Source: JAXLSZ01 sp046330315
Lineage (GTDB): Bacteria > Actinomycetota > Thermoleophilia > Solirubrobacterales > 70-9
Length of the DNA stretch: 64,000 nucleotides
NCBI GenBank assembly: GCA_046330315.1
Contig: JAXLSZ010000007.1
Span: 248,001-312,000 of the forward strand
Reading direction: 5' to 3'
The notes under the pieces were generated by a model. It had not been told where the DNA came from, made no database searches, and worked only from the letters and a program-made list of their open reading frames with translations. The position numbers and the translations under genes are program-made. Positions 26,361 to 35,023 of this stretch are shown in pieces. The first letter of the stretch is position 1, and every line of letters starts with the position of its first letter.

Positions 26361-28055
26361 TCAGGTCTCCTGGTAGAGCGGCCCGTCGCCCCCCTCGGGG
26401 AGGGTCAGCCGGCCGCCCTTGGCGGTGATCGCGCCGCACTGCACGCAGTTGGAGGCGGTGATGTGCACGTCCACCTTGGGGGCCCCGTCGGAGAGCTGCT
26501 CCTCCGGGATCTCGTAGACCTGGGCCGGGCACATCGAGACCCAGGTCTGGGCGATCTCGCGCGGCACCCTGGTCTGCACCCGGACGTGGTTGGGCGCGTC
26601 GTCGCGGGTCGCGTTGCCCGAGAGGAAGACGGAATCGAGCTTGTTGAAGGTCAGCTCGTTGTCGGGCTGGGGGTAGGAGTCTCCGGCCTTGCCGATCGTC
26701 ATCTCGTGCTCGGCGTCGTCCTCCTGCTTCCAGTGGCCGCCGGGGAAGTTGCCGTTCGTCGCCGTCATCGCCGAGGCGATGGCCCCGCCCAAGAAGAAGC
26801 CCTTCGAGAAGGGCTGGCGCATGTTCCGCGAGGCGAAGATCTCCCTCTCGATCAGCGACTTGTGGACCTTCTCGTCGTAGGCGGAGAAGTCAACCGAGTC
26901 CCGGCCCAGCGCCTCCACGATCGCCTCCGCCGCGTACATCCCGGCGTGCATCGCGTAGTGGACGCCCTTCAGGGTCGGGACGTTGACCATCCCGGCGGCG
27001 TCGCCGGCGATCACCATCCCCGGCACCGCGAGGCGCCTGGGCATCGCGAAGTAGCCGCCGGAGGGGATCGTCTTCGCCCCCCACGCCACCCGCTTTCCCC
27101 CCTTCAGGATCTTCCTGATCAAGGGGTGGGTCTTGAGCAGCTGCAGGGCGTCGTGGCAGCTGAAGGTGGCGTCGGTGTAGTCCAGGCCGACCACCAGGCC
27201 GATGCAGATCTTGTCGGGCCCCATCGGGTAGATGAAGCTGCCGCCGAACTCGTTGTGCCTCGGCGCCTTGCGAAGCGGCCAGCCCATCGTGTGGATGACG
27301 CGGTCCAGGGGCTCGGCCACCTCCCAGACCTCCTTGACGCCCAGCTCCCAGCGCTGCGGGTCGGCGCCGTGCAGGTCGAAGTGGTCGAGGGCGGCGTAGG
27401 TGAGGTGGCCGAGCGTCCCCTCCGCGAGGACGGTGGCGCCCGCCGTCACGTCGGAGCCCGGCTCGAAGTTGGCCAGCTCCTCGCCGTCCTTGCCGCGGCC
27501 GCGGTCGCCCGAGCGCACCCCCTTGACGATCCGATCCTCCACGAGCAGCTTCGTGGCCGCCGTCTCGCCGAGGATGTAGACGCCCGCCTCCTCGGCCTTC
27601 TCGGCCAGGAAGCGCCCCAGCCTGGAGACCGACGTGACGTAGTTCCCGTGGTTGCGGAAGTTCGGCGGCATCGGCTTCAGAGGCAGCGCGTGTTTCTCGG
27701 TCAGCAGATAGACGGCGTCCTTGGTGACCTCCTGGTAGACCGGCCACTCGGAGGGGTCGAGGTCGGGGAACAACTCCCGCATCGCCGAGGGCCGCATGTT
27801 GGCCCCGGAGAGCAGGTGCGCCCCCGGCACCTTGCCCTTCTCGATCACCGCGACCGGGACCTCGCCGAGACGCTCGGCAAGCTCGGGCTCCCGCTCGAGG
27901 AGCTGCATGAGCTTGTTGGCGCAGGCGAGGCCGGCGGGACCGGCGCCGACGATCGCCACCCCCACGTCGATCCGGTCCTCCTCGGAGTCGGTCGGCGGAC
28001 CGATCGCCTCGGCCGGGTCGAAGGGGGGCGGGTACTCGCTGGGGGCGTGTGGCAT
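26361..28055 (-). CDS. Electron-transfer flavoprotein:quinone oxidoreductase
   Basis: 564 residues. An FAD-binding GAGPAGLACANKL motif lies near residue 37, the GDAAGMVNVP FAD site further on, and the C-terminal iron-sulfur domain after about residue 500. It passes electrons from reduced EtfAB to the quinone pool at the membrane. In the Fe-S domain CPAQVYE and NCVQC supply three cysteines, but the fourth ligand expected in CxxCxxC is absent: the sequence reads CVQCGAITAKGG. etfA and etfB are directly upstream, 40 nt away, so the three genes form one operon. ATG start. Confidence 0.92.
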   Translation of the reverse strand: MPHAPSEYPPPFDPAEAIGPPTDSEEDRIDVGVAIVGAGPAGLACANKLMQLLEREPELAERLGEVPVAVIEKGKVPGAHLLSGANMRPSAMRELFPDLDPSEWPVYQEVTKDAVYLLTEKHALPLKPMPPNFRNHGNYVTSVSRLGRFLAEKAEEAGVYILGETAATKLLVEDRIVKGVRSGDRGRGKDGEELANFEPGSDVTAGATVLAEGTLGHLTYAALDHFDLHGADPQRWELGVKEVWEVAEPLDRVIHTMGWPLRKAPRHNEFGGSFIYPMGPDKICIGLVVGLDYTDATFSCHDALQLLKTHPLIRKILKGGKRVAWGAKTIPSGGYFAMPRRLAVPGMVIAGDAAGMVNVPTLKGVHYAMHAGMYAAEAIVEALGRDSVDFSAYDEKVHKSLIEREIFASRNMRQPFSKGFFLGGAIASAMTATNGNFPGGHWKQEDDAEHEMTIGKAGDSYPQPDNELTFNKLDSVFLSGNATRDDAPNHVRVQTRVPREIAQTWVSMCPAQVYEIPEEQLSDGAPKVDVHITASNCVQCGAITAKGGRLTLPEGGDGPLYQET

Positions 28056-28095
28056 GGCCTCGCTCTTCTCGGTCGGGTGGCGCGGGTGCGGCCGC

Positions 28096-29073
28096 TCAGC
28101 CGCCCTTTCGCTCCTTGATCGCCTCGGTCAGCTTGGGGACGATCTTGTGCAGGTCGCCCACCACGCCGAGGTCGGAGAACTCGAATATCGGCGCGTTGGG
28201 GTCCTTGTTGATGGCCAGGATGTTCTCGGAGTTCTGCATCCCGACCTTGTGCTGGATCGCGCCGGAGATGCCGGCCGCGAGATACAGCTTCGGGGCGACC
28301 GTCTTGCCGGTCTGGCCGATCTGCGCCGCGTAGGGGTACCAGCCGGCGTCCACGACCGCGCGGGTGGCCGCGACCGCGCCGCCCATCGCTTCGGCGAGGT
28401 CCTCGCAGAGCTTGAAACCCTCCTTCTCGCCGAGCCCGCGACCGCCGCCGATCAGCACGTCGGCGTCCTCGATGTTGACGTCCTCGCCGCGCTGCTCGCC
28501 GCGCCTGACCATCGTCGCCTTGGTGGACCACTCCGACAGCTCCACGCTGACGTCCTCGACCGCCGCGGAGCCGGAGCCCGACTCGTTGACGTCGAAGGCG
28601 TTGAGGCGCGCGATGACGATCCCGGGCTCCGAGACGTAGCCGACGTCGGCCACCTGGGAGTCCTGGAGGATCGGCCGCTCGGCCAGCAGCCTGCCGTCGG
28701 AGACCTTGACGGCGGTGACCTCCATGGTCACCCCCGCGCCGAGCCGGGCGGTCAGCCCGGCACCGATCTCGAAGCCGAGCAGCCCGCCCCCGAAGAGGGC
28801 GTAGCTGAACCCCTGCTCCTCCATCACCTTGGCCATCACGTCGACGATCGGCTGGGCCAGGCCCTCGGGCACGTCTTTGGCGCGGTAGACCTTCGCCGCG
28901 CCGTAGGCGCCCAGGGAGGCGCAGGCGTCGTCGGCCACCTCGCCGACCACCACCGCGGCCGCCTCGCCGCCGACCTCCGAGGCGAGCTTCGCGGCCTCGG
29001 AGATGGCGCCGAGGGAGTTCTTGTTGAAGTTGCCCTCGTCGTCGTGGAGGGCGTAGACCAGGATGCCGGGCAT
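28096..29073 (-). CDS. etfA: Electron-transfer flavoprotein alpha subunit
   Basis: 325 residues. The C-terminal FAD domain is clear: GGGRGLGEKEGFKLCEDLA, GQTGKTVAPKLYLAAGISGAIQH and the final INKDPNAPIFEFSDLGVVGDL. With EtfB it carries electrons from acyl-CoA dehydrogenases to ETF-QO. The ATG overlaps the etfB stop by one base (TGATG). Confidence 0.96.
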   Translation of the reverse strand: MPGILVYALHDDEGNFNKNSLGAISEAAKLASEVGGEAAAVVVGEVADDACASLGAYGAAKVYRAKDVPEGLAQPIVDVMAKVMEEQGFSYALFGGGLLGFEIGAGLTARLGAGVTMEVTAVKVSDGRLLAERPILQDSQVADVGYVSEPGIVIARLNAFDVNESGSGSAAVEDVSVELSEWSTKATMVRRGEQRGEDVNIEDADVLIGGGRGLGEKEGFKLCEDLAEAMGGAVAATRAVVDAGWYPYAAQIGQTGKTVAPKLYLAAGISGAIQHKVGMQNSENILAINKDPNAPIFEFSDLGVVGDLHKIVPKLTEAIKERKGG

Positions 29074-29864
29074 CAGATCAGCTTCCTTTCATCGAGCCAT
29101 GCGACGATCCGCTCGACCGTCTCGTTTGTGTCCTCGTCCTCGATGATCTCCCCGGCCTCCTTCTTGGGGGGCGGGTTGAGGGCGAGCACCGCGGTCTTCG
29201 ATCCGCTCTCGCCGACGCGGTCGGGCTCGATGCCCACGTCGCCGGTCGCCTTCGCCTCGAGCGGCTTCTTCTTGGCCCCCATGATCGCCTTCAGCGACGG
29301 GTAGCGGGGCTCGTTGATCGCGTCGCCGACGCTGATCACCGCGGGCAGCTCGACCGAGACGGTGTCGTAGCCGTACTCGGCCTGGCGCTCGCAGCGCAGC
29401 TTGCCGTCGGTGACGTCGATCTTGACCACCTGGGTCAGCGAGGGCATCTTCAGGTGGTCGGCGACCACGGCGCCGATCGTGTAGCACTCGCCGTCGTCGG
29501 ACTGCTGGCCGAGCAGAACCAGGTCGGGGCTCTCGGTCTCCAGGATCCGGGCGAGGGCGTATCCCGTCGCGCAGACGTCGGAGCCGGCCAGGGCGTCGTC
29601 GGACAGGTGCACCGAGCGATCGGCGCCCAGCGCCACAGCCTTGTGCAGGGCGCGCACGGCGGAGTCGGGGCCCATGGTTACGGCGATCACCTCGTCCACC
29701 GGGATCTCGCCGCCCTCCTTGATCTGCATGGCGGCCTCGATGGCGTGGGTGTCGAAGGGATTGAGGTTCTTCTCGCCGCTTCGGTCGAGCCGCATCGTGT
29801 TCGGGTCGATGCGCTTCTGGACCGCGGCGTCCGGTACCTCTTTGACCAGGACGCAGATCTTCAC
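29073..29864 (-). CDS. etfB: Electron-transfer flavoprotein beta subunit
   Basis: 263 residues. It has the VKEVPD start and the beta-subunit signature VISVGDAINEPRYPSLKAIMGAKKKPL. GTG start with a strong AAGGAGG ribosome binding site. It is the first gene of the etfB-etfA-ETF-QO operon. About 100 nt upstream lies a 6-2-6 palindrome typical of a TetR-family operator, which may control the operon. In M. tuberculosis the equivalent fixA-fixB pair adjoins the Rv3030-Rv3032 locus; the matching genes here lie about 18 kb away. Confidence 0.96.
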   Translation of the reverse strand: MKICVLVKEVPDAAVQKRIDPNTMRLDRSGEKNLNPFDTHAIEAAMQIKEGGEIPVDEVIAVTMGPDSAVRALHKAVALGADRSVHLSDDALAGSDVCATGYALARILETESPDLVLLGQQSDDGECYTIGAVVADHLKMPSLTQVVKIDVTDGKLRCERQAEYGYDTVSVELPAVISVGDAINEPRYPSLKAIMGAKKKPLEAKATGDVGIEPDRVGESGSKTAVLALNPPPKKEAGEIIEDEDTNETVERIVAWLDERKLI

Positions 29865-29962
29865 GTCAAGCCTCCTTGGGGGATTCTGAGGCGCTCCGCA
29901 GGTCCTCGACAGCGGGTGCGGGCGCGTTGCGGGCGGGGATGTTAGCGATTGCCGGAGTTGGC

Positions 29963-29976
29963 TGACTGACCAGTCA
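29963..29976. promoter_or_regulatory. TetR-type palindromic operator upstream of etfB
   Basis: TGACTG-AC-CAGTCA is a perfect 6-2-6 inverted repeat, 99 nt upstream of the etfB start and overlapping the stop of the SRPBCC gene. TetR-family repressors of fatty-acid and branched-chain amino acid breakdown often use sites like this. No tetR gene is present in this window. Confidence 0.5.
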
Positions 29977-30408
29977 ATCGGCTGCCCCCAGCTCCCGCCT
30001 CAGGCCGGCGGCGGCGCGGTCGCCCAGGCGCCTGAAGGCGAGGCCGAGGAGGGGCTCCGCCAGCCGCATGGGGCCCTTCAGGGCGAGCCGGGCGTCGTAG
30101 GTGACCGCCGAGCCCGAGCCGCGCGGCTCGACCGTGACCGTGTCCTCGGAGACGGTGGTCGAGTTCTCCGCCCTCAGCACCAGCCGCCGCGGGCGCTCGT
30201 AGGCGGTCGTCTCGTAGGTGAGCGCGACCTGGCGTCCGGCGAAGCCGACGCGGACCGCGAAGCGGGCGCCGGGGCCGGGCGCCTCGCCGAGCGCGACCGA
30301 CTCCACCGCCGATGGGTCCCAGTCGGTGAGCTTCGTGAAGTCGGCCATGTAGTCGAAGGCGTCCTCGGGCGTTCTCGGGCTTTCCACGGTCGTCACGTAG
30401 CGGGCCAT
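29974..30408 (-). CDS. SRPBCC (START-like) ligand-binding protein
   Basis: 144 residues. The frame is open further upstream, but an AAAGGAG ribosome binding site marks the ATG at 30408. The protein has the polyketide-cyclase/SRPBCC look: TTVESPRTPEDAFDYMADF at the start, SAVTYDARLALKG and a C-terminal amphipathic helix. These proteins bind hydrophobic ligands. It follows the SDR by one base and is surely co-translated with it. Ligand unknown. Confidence 0.82.
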   Translation of the reverse strand: MARYVTTVESPRTPEDAFDYMADFTKLTDWDPSAVESVALGEAPGPGARFAVRVGFAGRQVALTYETTAYERPRRLVLRAENSTTVSEDTVTVEPRGSGSAVTYDARLALKGPMRLAEPLLGLAFRRLGDRAAAGLRRELGAAD

Positions 30409-30409
30409 C

Positions 30410-31432
30410 TCAGGCTCCTTTCTGACCCGTCGGCGGGGCGTCTGCTTCCGGCTGCGACACCGGGGGGCCGCCTGCCTCGCCGCGCCCCAGGCCGCAGAGC
30501 CGCTCGCACTCCTCGAACAGCCGCCGGCGCTCGCCGGCGCTCTCGCGGGTCCAGGGCACCCGGTGCTTGGGGCGGGCGCGGCGGTCGTGCCAGAACTCGC
30601 CGCCGGAGCCGGCACCCTGCTCGGAGCCGGCCAGCCAGACGATCGTGTCCGCGCCCTGCTCGGGGGTCCGCAGCAGCGGTCCCATCACGCGGTTGAAGCG
30701 CGGCAGCGAGGACTCGACCCCGGGGGTCGCCACCCAGCCCGGGTGGGTGGAGTGGACCGCGATGCCCTCGGGAGCCAGCCTCGCCGCCCACTCCTCGCTG
30801 AGCATCACCTCGGCCCGCTTGGTGTGGGCGTAGAAGCGCGCCCCGTCGAATGGGTGCGATTCGAGCTGGAGGTCGTCGAGGTCGATCCGCGCCGTGTACA
30901 TGCCCCCGGAGGAGACGTTGATCACCCGCGAGGGTGCCGCCCGCCGCAGCTCTGCGAGCATCAGCGAGGTGAGCAGGAAGGGGCCGAGCACGTTGGTGGC
31001 GAAGGCGAGCTCGAAGCCCTCGGCGGTGTGGGTCCGCTCGGCCGGCAGCAGGCCGGCGTTGTTGACGAGCACGTCGAGCCCCTCCCCACGCTCGGAGAAG
31101 GCGGCCGCCAGCTCCCTCACGGAGGCCAGGCTGGAGACGTCGCACAACCAGACCTCGAGCGCGTCGGAGCCGCTGGCCTCCGCGACGCGGGCCCGCGCGT
31201 CCTCCCCGCGGACGGGGTCGCGGACCACCATGTGGACCCGCGCCCCCGCCCGGGCCATGGCCACGCACGCGGCCTCGCCGATCCCGGCGCTGGCGCCGGT
31301 CAGCATCACCGAGTGCCCGGCTAGCTCGATCCTCCCACGGGGCAGCAGCCGCTCCCGTGCCCGGTAGCCGAGGCTCGTGTACCCCGGCAGGACCGCCCAG
31401 TCCATCGCGCTGTCGAGAAGCCGCTCGATCAT
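30410..31432 (-). CDS. Short-chain dehydrogenase/reductase (retinol-dehydrogenase/DHRS-like)
   Basis: 340 residues. An N-terminal ~40-residue region precedes the NADP-binding TGASAGIG. NNAG, the catalytic Ser (INVSSGG) and YAHTK (YxxxK) are all present. The C-terminus carries a ~45-residue hydrophilic tail. Overall layout resembles the DHRS12-type proteins, which reduce lipid-like carbonyls, but no substrate can be assigned. ATG start; coupled to the SRPBCC gene downstream. Confidence 0.86.
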   Translation of the reverse strand: MIERLLDSAMDWAVLPGYTSLGYRARERLLPRGRIELAGHSVMLTGASAGIGEAACVAMARAGARVHMVVRDPVRGEDARARVAEASGSDALEVWLCDVSSLASVRELAAAFSERGEGLDVLVNNAGLLPAERTHTAEGFELAFATNVLGPFLLTSLMLAELRRAAPSRVINVSSGGMYTARIDLDDLQLESHPFDGARFYAHTKRAEVMLSEEWAARLAPEGIAVHSTHPGWVATPGVESSLPRFNRVMGPLLRTPEQGADTIVWLAGSEQGAGSGGEFWHDRRARPKHRVPWTRESAGERRRLFEECERLCGLGRGEAGGPPVSQPEADAPPTGQKGA

Positions 31433-31481
31433 CCTCCCGATCCTACGAGGGCAGATGCCCGGGCGGTTGGCGGGAGCGGCC

Positions 31482-31509
31482 GGTGGCCCGCCCCGCGGGG
31501 CGGGCCACC
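31482..31509. terminator. Perfect 28-nt GC palindrome downstream of the beta-helix gene
   Basis: Arms of 14 bp (GGTGGCCCGCCCCG and its complement) with no mismatch, 22 nt after the minus-strand stop at 31532. Likely hairpin terminator; no U-tract. Confidence 0.55.
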
Positions 31510-31531
31510 TCTCCGGCCCATCCGTTTCGGC

Positions 31532-32929
31532 CTAGCGGACTGCCCTCTTCTTCTTCGGCAGCTCGCAGCTCTTCGAGACGTTCCTGCCGGACCCGCCGAT
31601 GCAGGTGTCGCGCCCGCTGCCGCCATCCATCGTGTCGTTGCCGTCGCCGCCCTCGAGGCGGTCCCCGCCGCTGCCGCCGCAGAGGCCGTCGTTCCCGCCG
31701 AAGCCCTGCAGCAGATCGCCGCCGCCGAGCCCGAGGAAGCCGTCGGCGGTCTCGGTGCCGCGCAGCCGGTCCGCGACGCCGGTGCCGATCCGGTTGACGA
31801 CGACGCCCTGGCACCGGACCAGCTCCCAGGCACCGATGTCGCAGCGCCCGCCGAGCTTGCGGACGACGCCGCGCTGGTCGGTGGACGGACAGCCCGCTCC
31901 CTTGTTCAGGATCGGGCTGGTCTTGCGCGTCGCGCGGGTCAGCGTCGGGCCCCCGTTGTCCATCAGCGCGAGCAGCTGCGGGTTGCGGTTGGCGATATCG
32001 CCCGACCCGGCCGTGTAGGAGCACCCGGTGGTGTCCCCGATCAGGGAGTGACCCTGCGAGGTGATCGAGCCGCCGAACTCGACGCAGTCGGGAGCCTCTC
32101 CCCCGTTGTCGATGTTCCGTGCGACCAGCGCGTTACGGAGCTTCACCGCTCCTCCCAGCCCCGACGTGGCCGCCGTCACCCCGCCGCCGCTGCCGCCGCC
32201 GTTGAAGTCGACGTCGGCGGTGTTGCCTGCCACGGTCGTGCTGTTGAGGGTCACGTTGCCGCCCGTCTCGGCGTCGACCCCGCCGCCGTCCTCGTAGGCC
32301 TGGTTGCTCGCGATAGTCGTGTTGGTAACCGTGGTCGTGCTCGTCCCGGCCGTCGAGATCCCGCCGCCGAAGGTCGCGACGTTCTCGTAGACGACGCTGT
32401 TTCGGAGCGTCAGCGTCCCGCCGTTGAGGACCCCGCCCCCGCTGGTCGAGGTGACCGAGGTGGCACGCCCGTCGGTGATTGAGAGGCCGTCGAGCGTCGC
32501 GACCCCCGAGGAGGTGACCTCGAAGACGCGATCGGTGGCGTCGCTGTCGACGGTCGCAGGGGCGATCCCCTTGTGGACGATCGTCACCGGCCCGGTGATG
32601 TCGAGGTCCCCGGTGAGGTCGGCGTTCTCGTCCGCGCCGAAGCGGCCCAGCCGGTACCTCCCCGCCGGGACCGTGATCGTGTCGACACCGTTGCCGGCCG
32701 AACAACCGGGGGCCTGCGCGTTGGAGTCGTTGTTGGCCGCCCAGACCGCCTCGCGCAGCGAGCAGCGGCTGTTGGGACCGGGGTTGTTGAATTCGTCGGC
32801 CGAAGTTGTGACGTTGATCACGCCCGCGGAGGCCGCGGAGGGCGCGAGGAGAGCAACGGCCAGGGCCACCGCCGCGAGAAGAGCCGACCGCACCGATCGG
32901 TCCCTCCGGCGTGTTCTAGAGTCGGACAT
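31532..32929 (-). CDS. Secreted CSLREA-domain parallel beta-helix protein with RTX-like repeats
   Basis: 465 residues. A signal peptide is clear: basic start, hydrophobic LLAAVALAVALLAPSAASA, cleavage after SASA. Next comes the CSLREA motif (SRCSLREAVWAANND), then Thr/Asn/Gly-rich right-handed beta-helix turns (~100-330), a CDIGAWE choice-of-anchor motif, and Gly/Asp nonapeptide repeats near the C-terminus (GGSGGDRLEGGDGNDTMDGG) that bind calcium in RTX proteins. The frame is open far upstream, but AGGAGG lies 9 nt before the ATG at 32929. A surface adhesin or glycan-binding role is inference. Confidence 0.88.
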   Translation of the reverse strand: MSDSRTRRRDRSVRSALLAAVALAVALLAPSAASAGVINVTTSADEFNNPGPNSRCSLREAVWAANNDSNAQAPGCSAGNGVDTITVPAGRYRLGRFGADENADLTGDLDITGPVTIVHKGIAPATVDSDATDRVFEVTSSGVATLDGLSITDGRATSVTSTSGGGVLNGGTLTLRNSVVYENVATFGGGISTAGTSTTTVTNTTIASNQAYEDGGGVDAETGGNVTLNSTTVAGNTADVDFNGGGSGGGVTAATSGLGGAVKLRNALVARNIDNGGEAPDCVEFGGSITSQGHSLIGDTTGCSYTAGSGDIANRNPQLLALMDNGGPTLTRATRKTSPILNKGAGCPSTDQRGVVRKLGGRCDIGAWELVRCQGVVVNRIGTGVADRLRGTETADGFLGLGGGDLLQGFGGNDGLCGGSGGDRLEGGDGNDTMDGGSGRDTCIGGSGRNVSKSCELPKKKRAVR

Positions 32930-32950
32930 CGAGTGAAACCTCCTCCAGCT

Positions 32951-34459
32951 TTGGAAGCAGGGAACCAGCCTATACCGACTGCTGAAACCCGCCGCCCGCC
33001 GGCGAGTTGCGGCTCGCCGCCGGTTCTCGCCGCTGCGGCCCTCCTCCTGGTCGGGGTGGCGCTCCTGGCGCTGACCGCAGCCGACCGGGCCCAGGGGCTT
33101 CCCGCCCGGCCGAACTTCATCGTGATCATGAGCGACGACCAGGTCTCGAGCGAGATGTCGCGCCTCGAGAAGATCAACTCGACGATCACCGCCAGGGGGG
33201 TCAGCTTCGACCGCTTCATGACCTCCTACCCCCTCTGCTGCCCATCCCGCACGACCTTCCTGACCGGGCAGTACAGCCACAACCACGGGGTGGTCGGCAA
33301 CGGGTCCCCGTTCGGGGGCTACCCCTCCTTCGACAAGGCGAACACACTCGCCTCCTGGCTTCAGACGGCCGGCTACCACACGATCCAGATCGGCAAGTTC
33401 CTCAACGGCTACCCCGATCGCTCGGACCGCACCGAGGTGCCGCCCGGCTGGGACGAGTGGTACGCGTGCCTGGATTCCTCCGAGAACCACTACCTCGACT
33501 ACACGCTCAACGAGAACGGGGTGCTCACCCACTACGGGAGGTCGAGCTCCGACTACAAGACCGACGTCTATGGCGACCTCGCCACCGGCGCCGTGCGTCG
33601 AAGGGCGCTGCTCGGGCCCGCCGGGCAGCCGTTCTTCATGTTCCTCGCCTTCACCGCCCCCCACCTGCCCGCCTTCCCGGCCCGCCGGGACCGCCGGCGG
33701 CTTCGCGGGCTGCGCCTGCCGCGCTCAGCCGCCTTCGACGAGGCGGACACCTCCGACAAGCCCCGGTTCATCCGCAAGCTGCGCCGGTTCTCCAGCGGGA
33801 CCGTGGGCAGGATCACCGCCAACTACCGCCGGCGCGCCCAGACCCTGCTCTCGGTCGACCGCGCCGTGGGAAGGTTGATGGCCGAGCTGAAGGCGGATGG
33901 GATGCTCGCCAACACCTACGTCATCTACCTCTCCGACAACGGCTTCTTCTTCGGGCAGCACAGGCTCGCGAAGGGGAAGTACCTGCCCTACGAGCCCGCG
34001 GTGAGGACGCCGATCGCGATCCGCGGCCCGGGGATTCCGGCCGGCAGGCGCTCCAGGGCGCTGGTCGGCAACGTCGACCTCGCGCCGACGCTCCTCGCGC
34101 TCAGCGGCGCGACGCCGACCAAGCCGGTCGACGGACGCTCGCTGCTGCCCTTCGCGGAGCACCCGGGCAGGTCGAGCGACCGGCCGATCCTGCTGGAGGC
34201 GAACACCAAGGACGACCCCTCGCTGGGGATCCCGTACGCCGGGATCAGGACCGAGCGCTACAAGTACATTCTCTACCGCGACGGCGAGAAGGAGCTCTAC
34301 GACCTCGCCCGTGACCCTCGCGAGCTGGCATCGCAGGACGCCAACCCCAGGTACTCCCGCACCAGGCGCGCGCTTGCCGCCCGCCTCGCCGAGCTACGCG
34401 TCTGCGCCGGTCCCTCCTGCAGGGAGCCGACCGGGCCGGTGCCGCCGCCGAAGCGCTGA
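32951..34459 (+). CDS. Sulfatase (formylglycine-dependent, alkaline phosphatase superfamily)
   Basis: About 502 residues. FIVIMSDDQ supplies the metal Asp pair; LCCPSRTTFLTGQ is the CxPSR formylglycine motif; YLSDNGFFFGQH is the second metal site. An N-terminal hydrophobic stretch (VLAAAALLLVGVALLAL) is a signal or anchor, so the enzyme acts outside the cell, likely on sulfated glycans. The start is uncertain: no ATG precedes the signal, and I use the TTG at 32951; a GTG lies inside the hydrophobic stretch. No formylglycine-generating enzyme gene is in the window. Divergent from the beta-helix gene, with only 21 nt between. Confidence 0.88.
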   Translation: MEAGNQPIPTAETRRPPASCGSPPVLAAAALLLVGVALLALTAADRAQGLPARPNFIVIMSDDQVSSEMSRLEKINSTITARGVSFDRFMTSYPLCCPSRTTFLTGQYSHNHGVVGNGSPFGGYPSFDKANTLASWLQTAGYHTIQIGKFLNGYPDRSDRTEVPPGWDEWYACLDSSENHYLDYTLNENGVLTHYGRSSSDYKTDVYGDLATGAVRRRALLGPAGQPFFMFLAFTAPHLPAFPARRDRRRLRGLRLPRSAAFDEADTSDKPRFIRKLRRFSSGTVGRITANYRRRAQTLLSVDRAVGRLMAELKADGMLANTYVIYLSDNGFFFGQHRLAKGKYLPYEPAVRTPIAIRGPGIPAGRRSRALVGNVDLAPTLLALSGATPTKPVDGRSLLPFAEHPGRSSDRPILLEANTKDDPSLGIPYAGIRTERYKYILYRDGEKELYDLARDPRELASQDANPRYSRTRRALAARLAELRVCAGPSCREPTGPVPPPKR

Positions 34460-34465
34460 GCGGCC

Positions 34466-34897
34466 TCAGCCCCCGGCGTGGCGCCTCTCGGCGCCCGCCC
34501 TGACGAACTCGACGATCTCGTCGGTCGGCGCCCCGGGCGTGAAGACCTCGGCGACCCCGAGCTCCTTGAGCCGGGGGATGTCCTCGGCGGGGATCGTGCC
34601 GCCGACGGTGACCAGCACGTCGTCTACGCCCTGCTCTGAGAGCAGCGAGACAACCTTGGGGACCAGGGTCATGTGGGCGCCGGAGAGGATCGAGAGGCCG
34701 ACCGCGTCGGCGTCCTCCTGGATCACCGTCTCGGCGATCTGCTCGGGCGTCTGGTGAAGCCCCGTGTAGATCACCTCCATGCCGGCGTCGCGGAGAGCCC
34801 GGGCGATGATCTTGGCGCCGCGGTCGTGGCCGTCGAGGCCCGGCTTGGCGACCACGACCCTGATCTTGCGGGCGGGTGCTGCGTTCGGCTCGCTCAT
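34466..34897 (-). CDS. Cobalamin-binding small subunit of acyl-CoA mutase (IcmB-like)
   Basis: 143 residues. It has the base-off B12 motif DGHDRG (DxHxxG), then SILSGAHM and VTVGGTIP, the Ser and GG parts of the same fold. ATG at 34897. Split subunits of this size (~140) are known for isobutyryl-CoA mutase (IcmB) and for archaeal-type methylmalonyl-CoA mutase. It follows the large subunit by 126 nt; that gap holds degenerate GGCGGCGCGGCCG repeats. Confidence 0.9.
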   Translation of the reverse strand: MSEPNAAPARKIRVVVAKPGLDGHDRGAKIIARALRDAGMEVIYTGLHQTPEQIAETVIQEDADAVGLSILSGAHMTLVPKVVSLLSEQGVDDVLVTVGGTIPAEDIPRLKELGVAEVFTPGAPTDEIVEFVRAGAERRHAGG

Positions 34898-35023
34898 CGC
34901 AACCGCCAGCTTATTGGCCCTCGCGCGGCGGCACGCACGCGGCGGCGCGGCCGAGGCCCCCCGCACTCGGCGGCGCGGCCGGGCCCGGTGCCCGCGGCGG
35001 CGCGCCGGCCGCAGGGAGCGCGC

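Noticed and set aside
28096..29864. Electron-bifurcating type ETF
   Set aside because: The pair sits with ETF-QO and near a conventional acyl-CoA dehydrogenase gene, which fits the ordinary respiratory ETF; nothing seen indicates bifurcation.
34898..35023. B12 riboswitch between the mutase subunit genes or upstream of them
   Set aside because: No cobalamin-box-like sequence or plausible fold is visible; the gap holds only GC-rich degenerate repeats, and the large subunit has a 6-nt leader at most.
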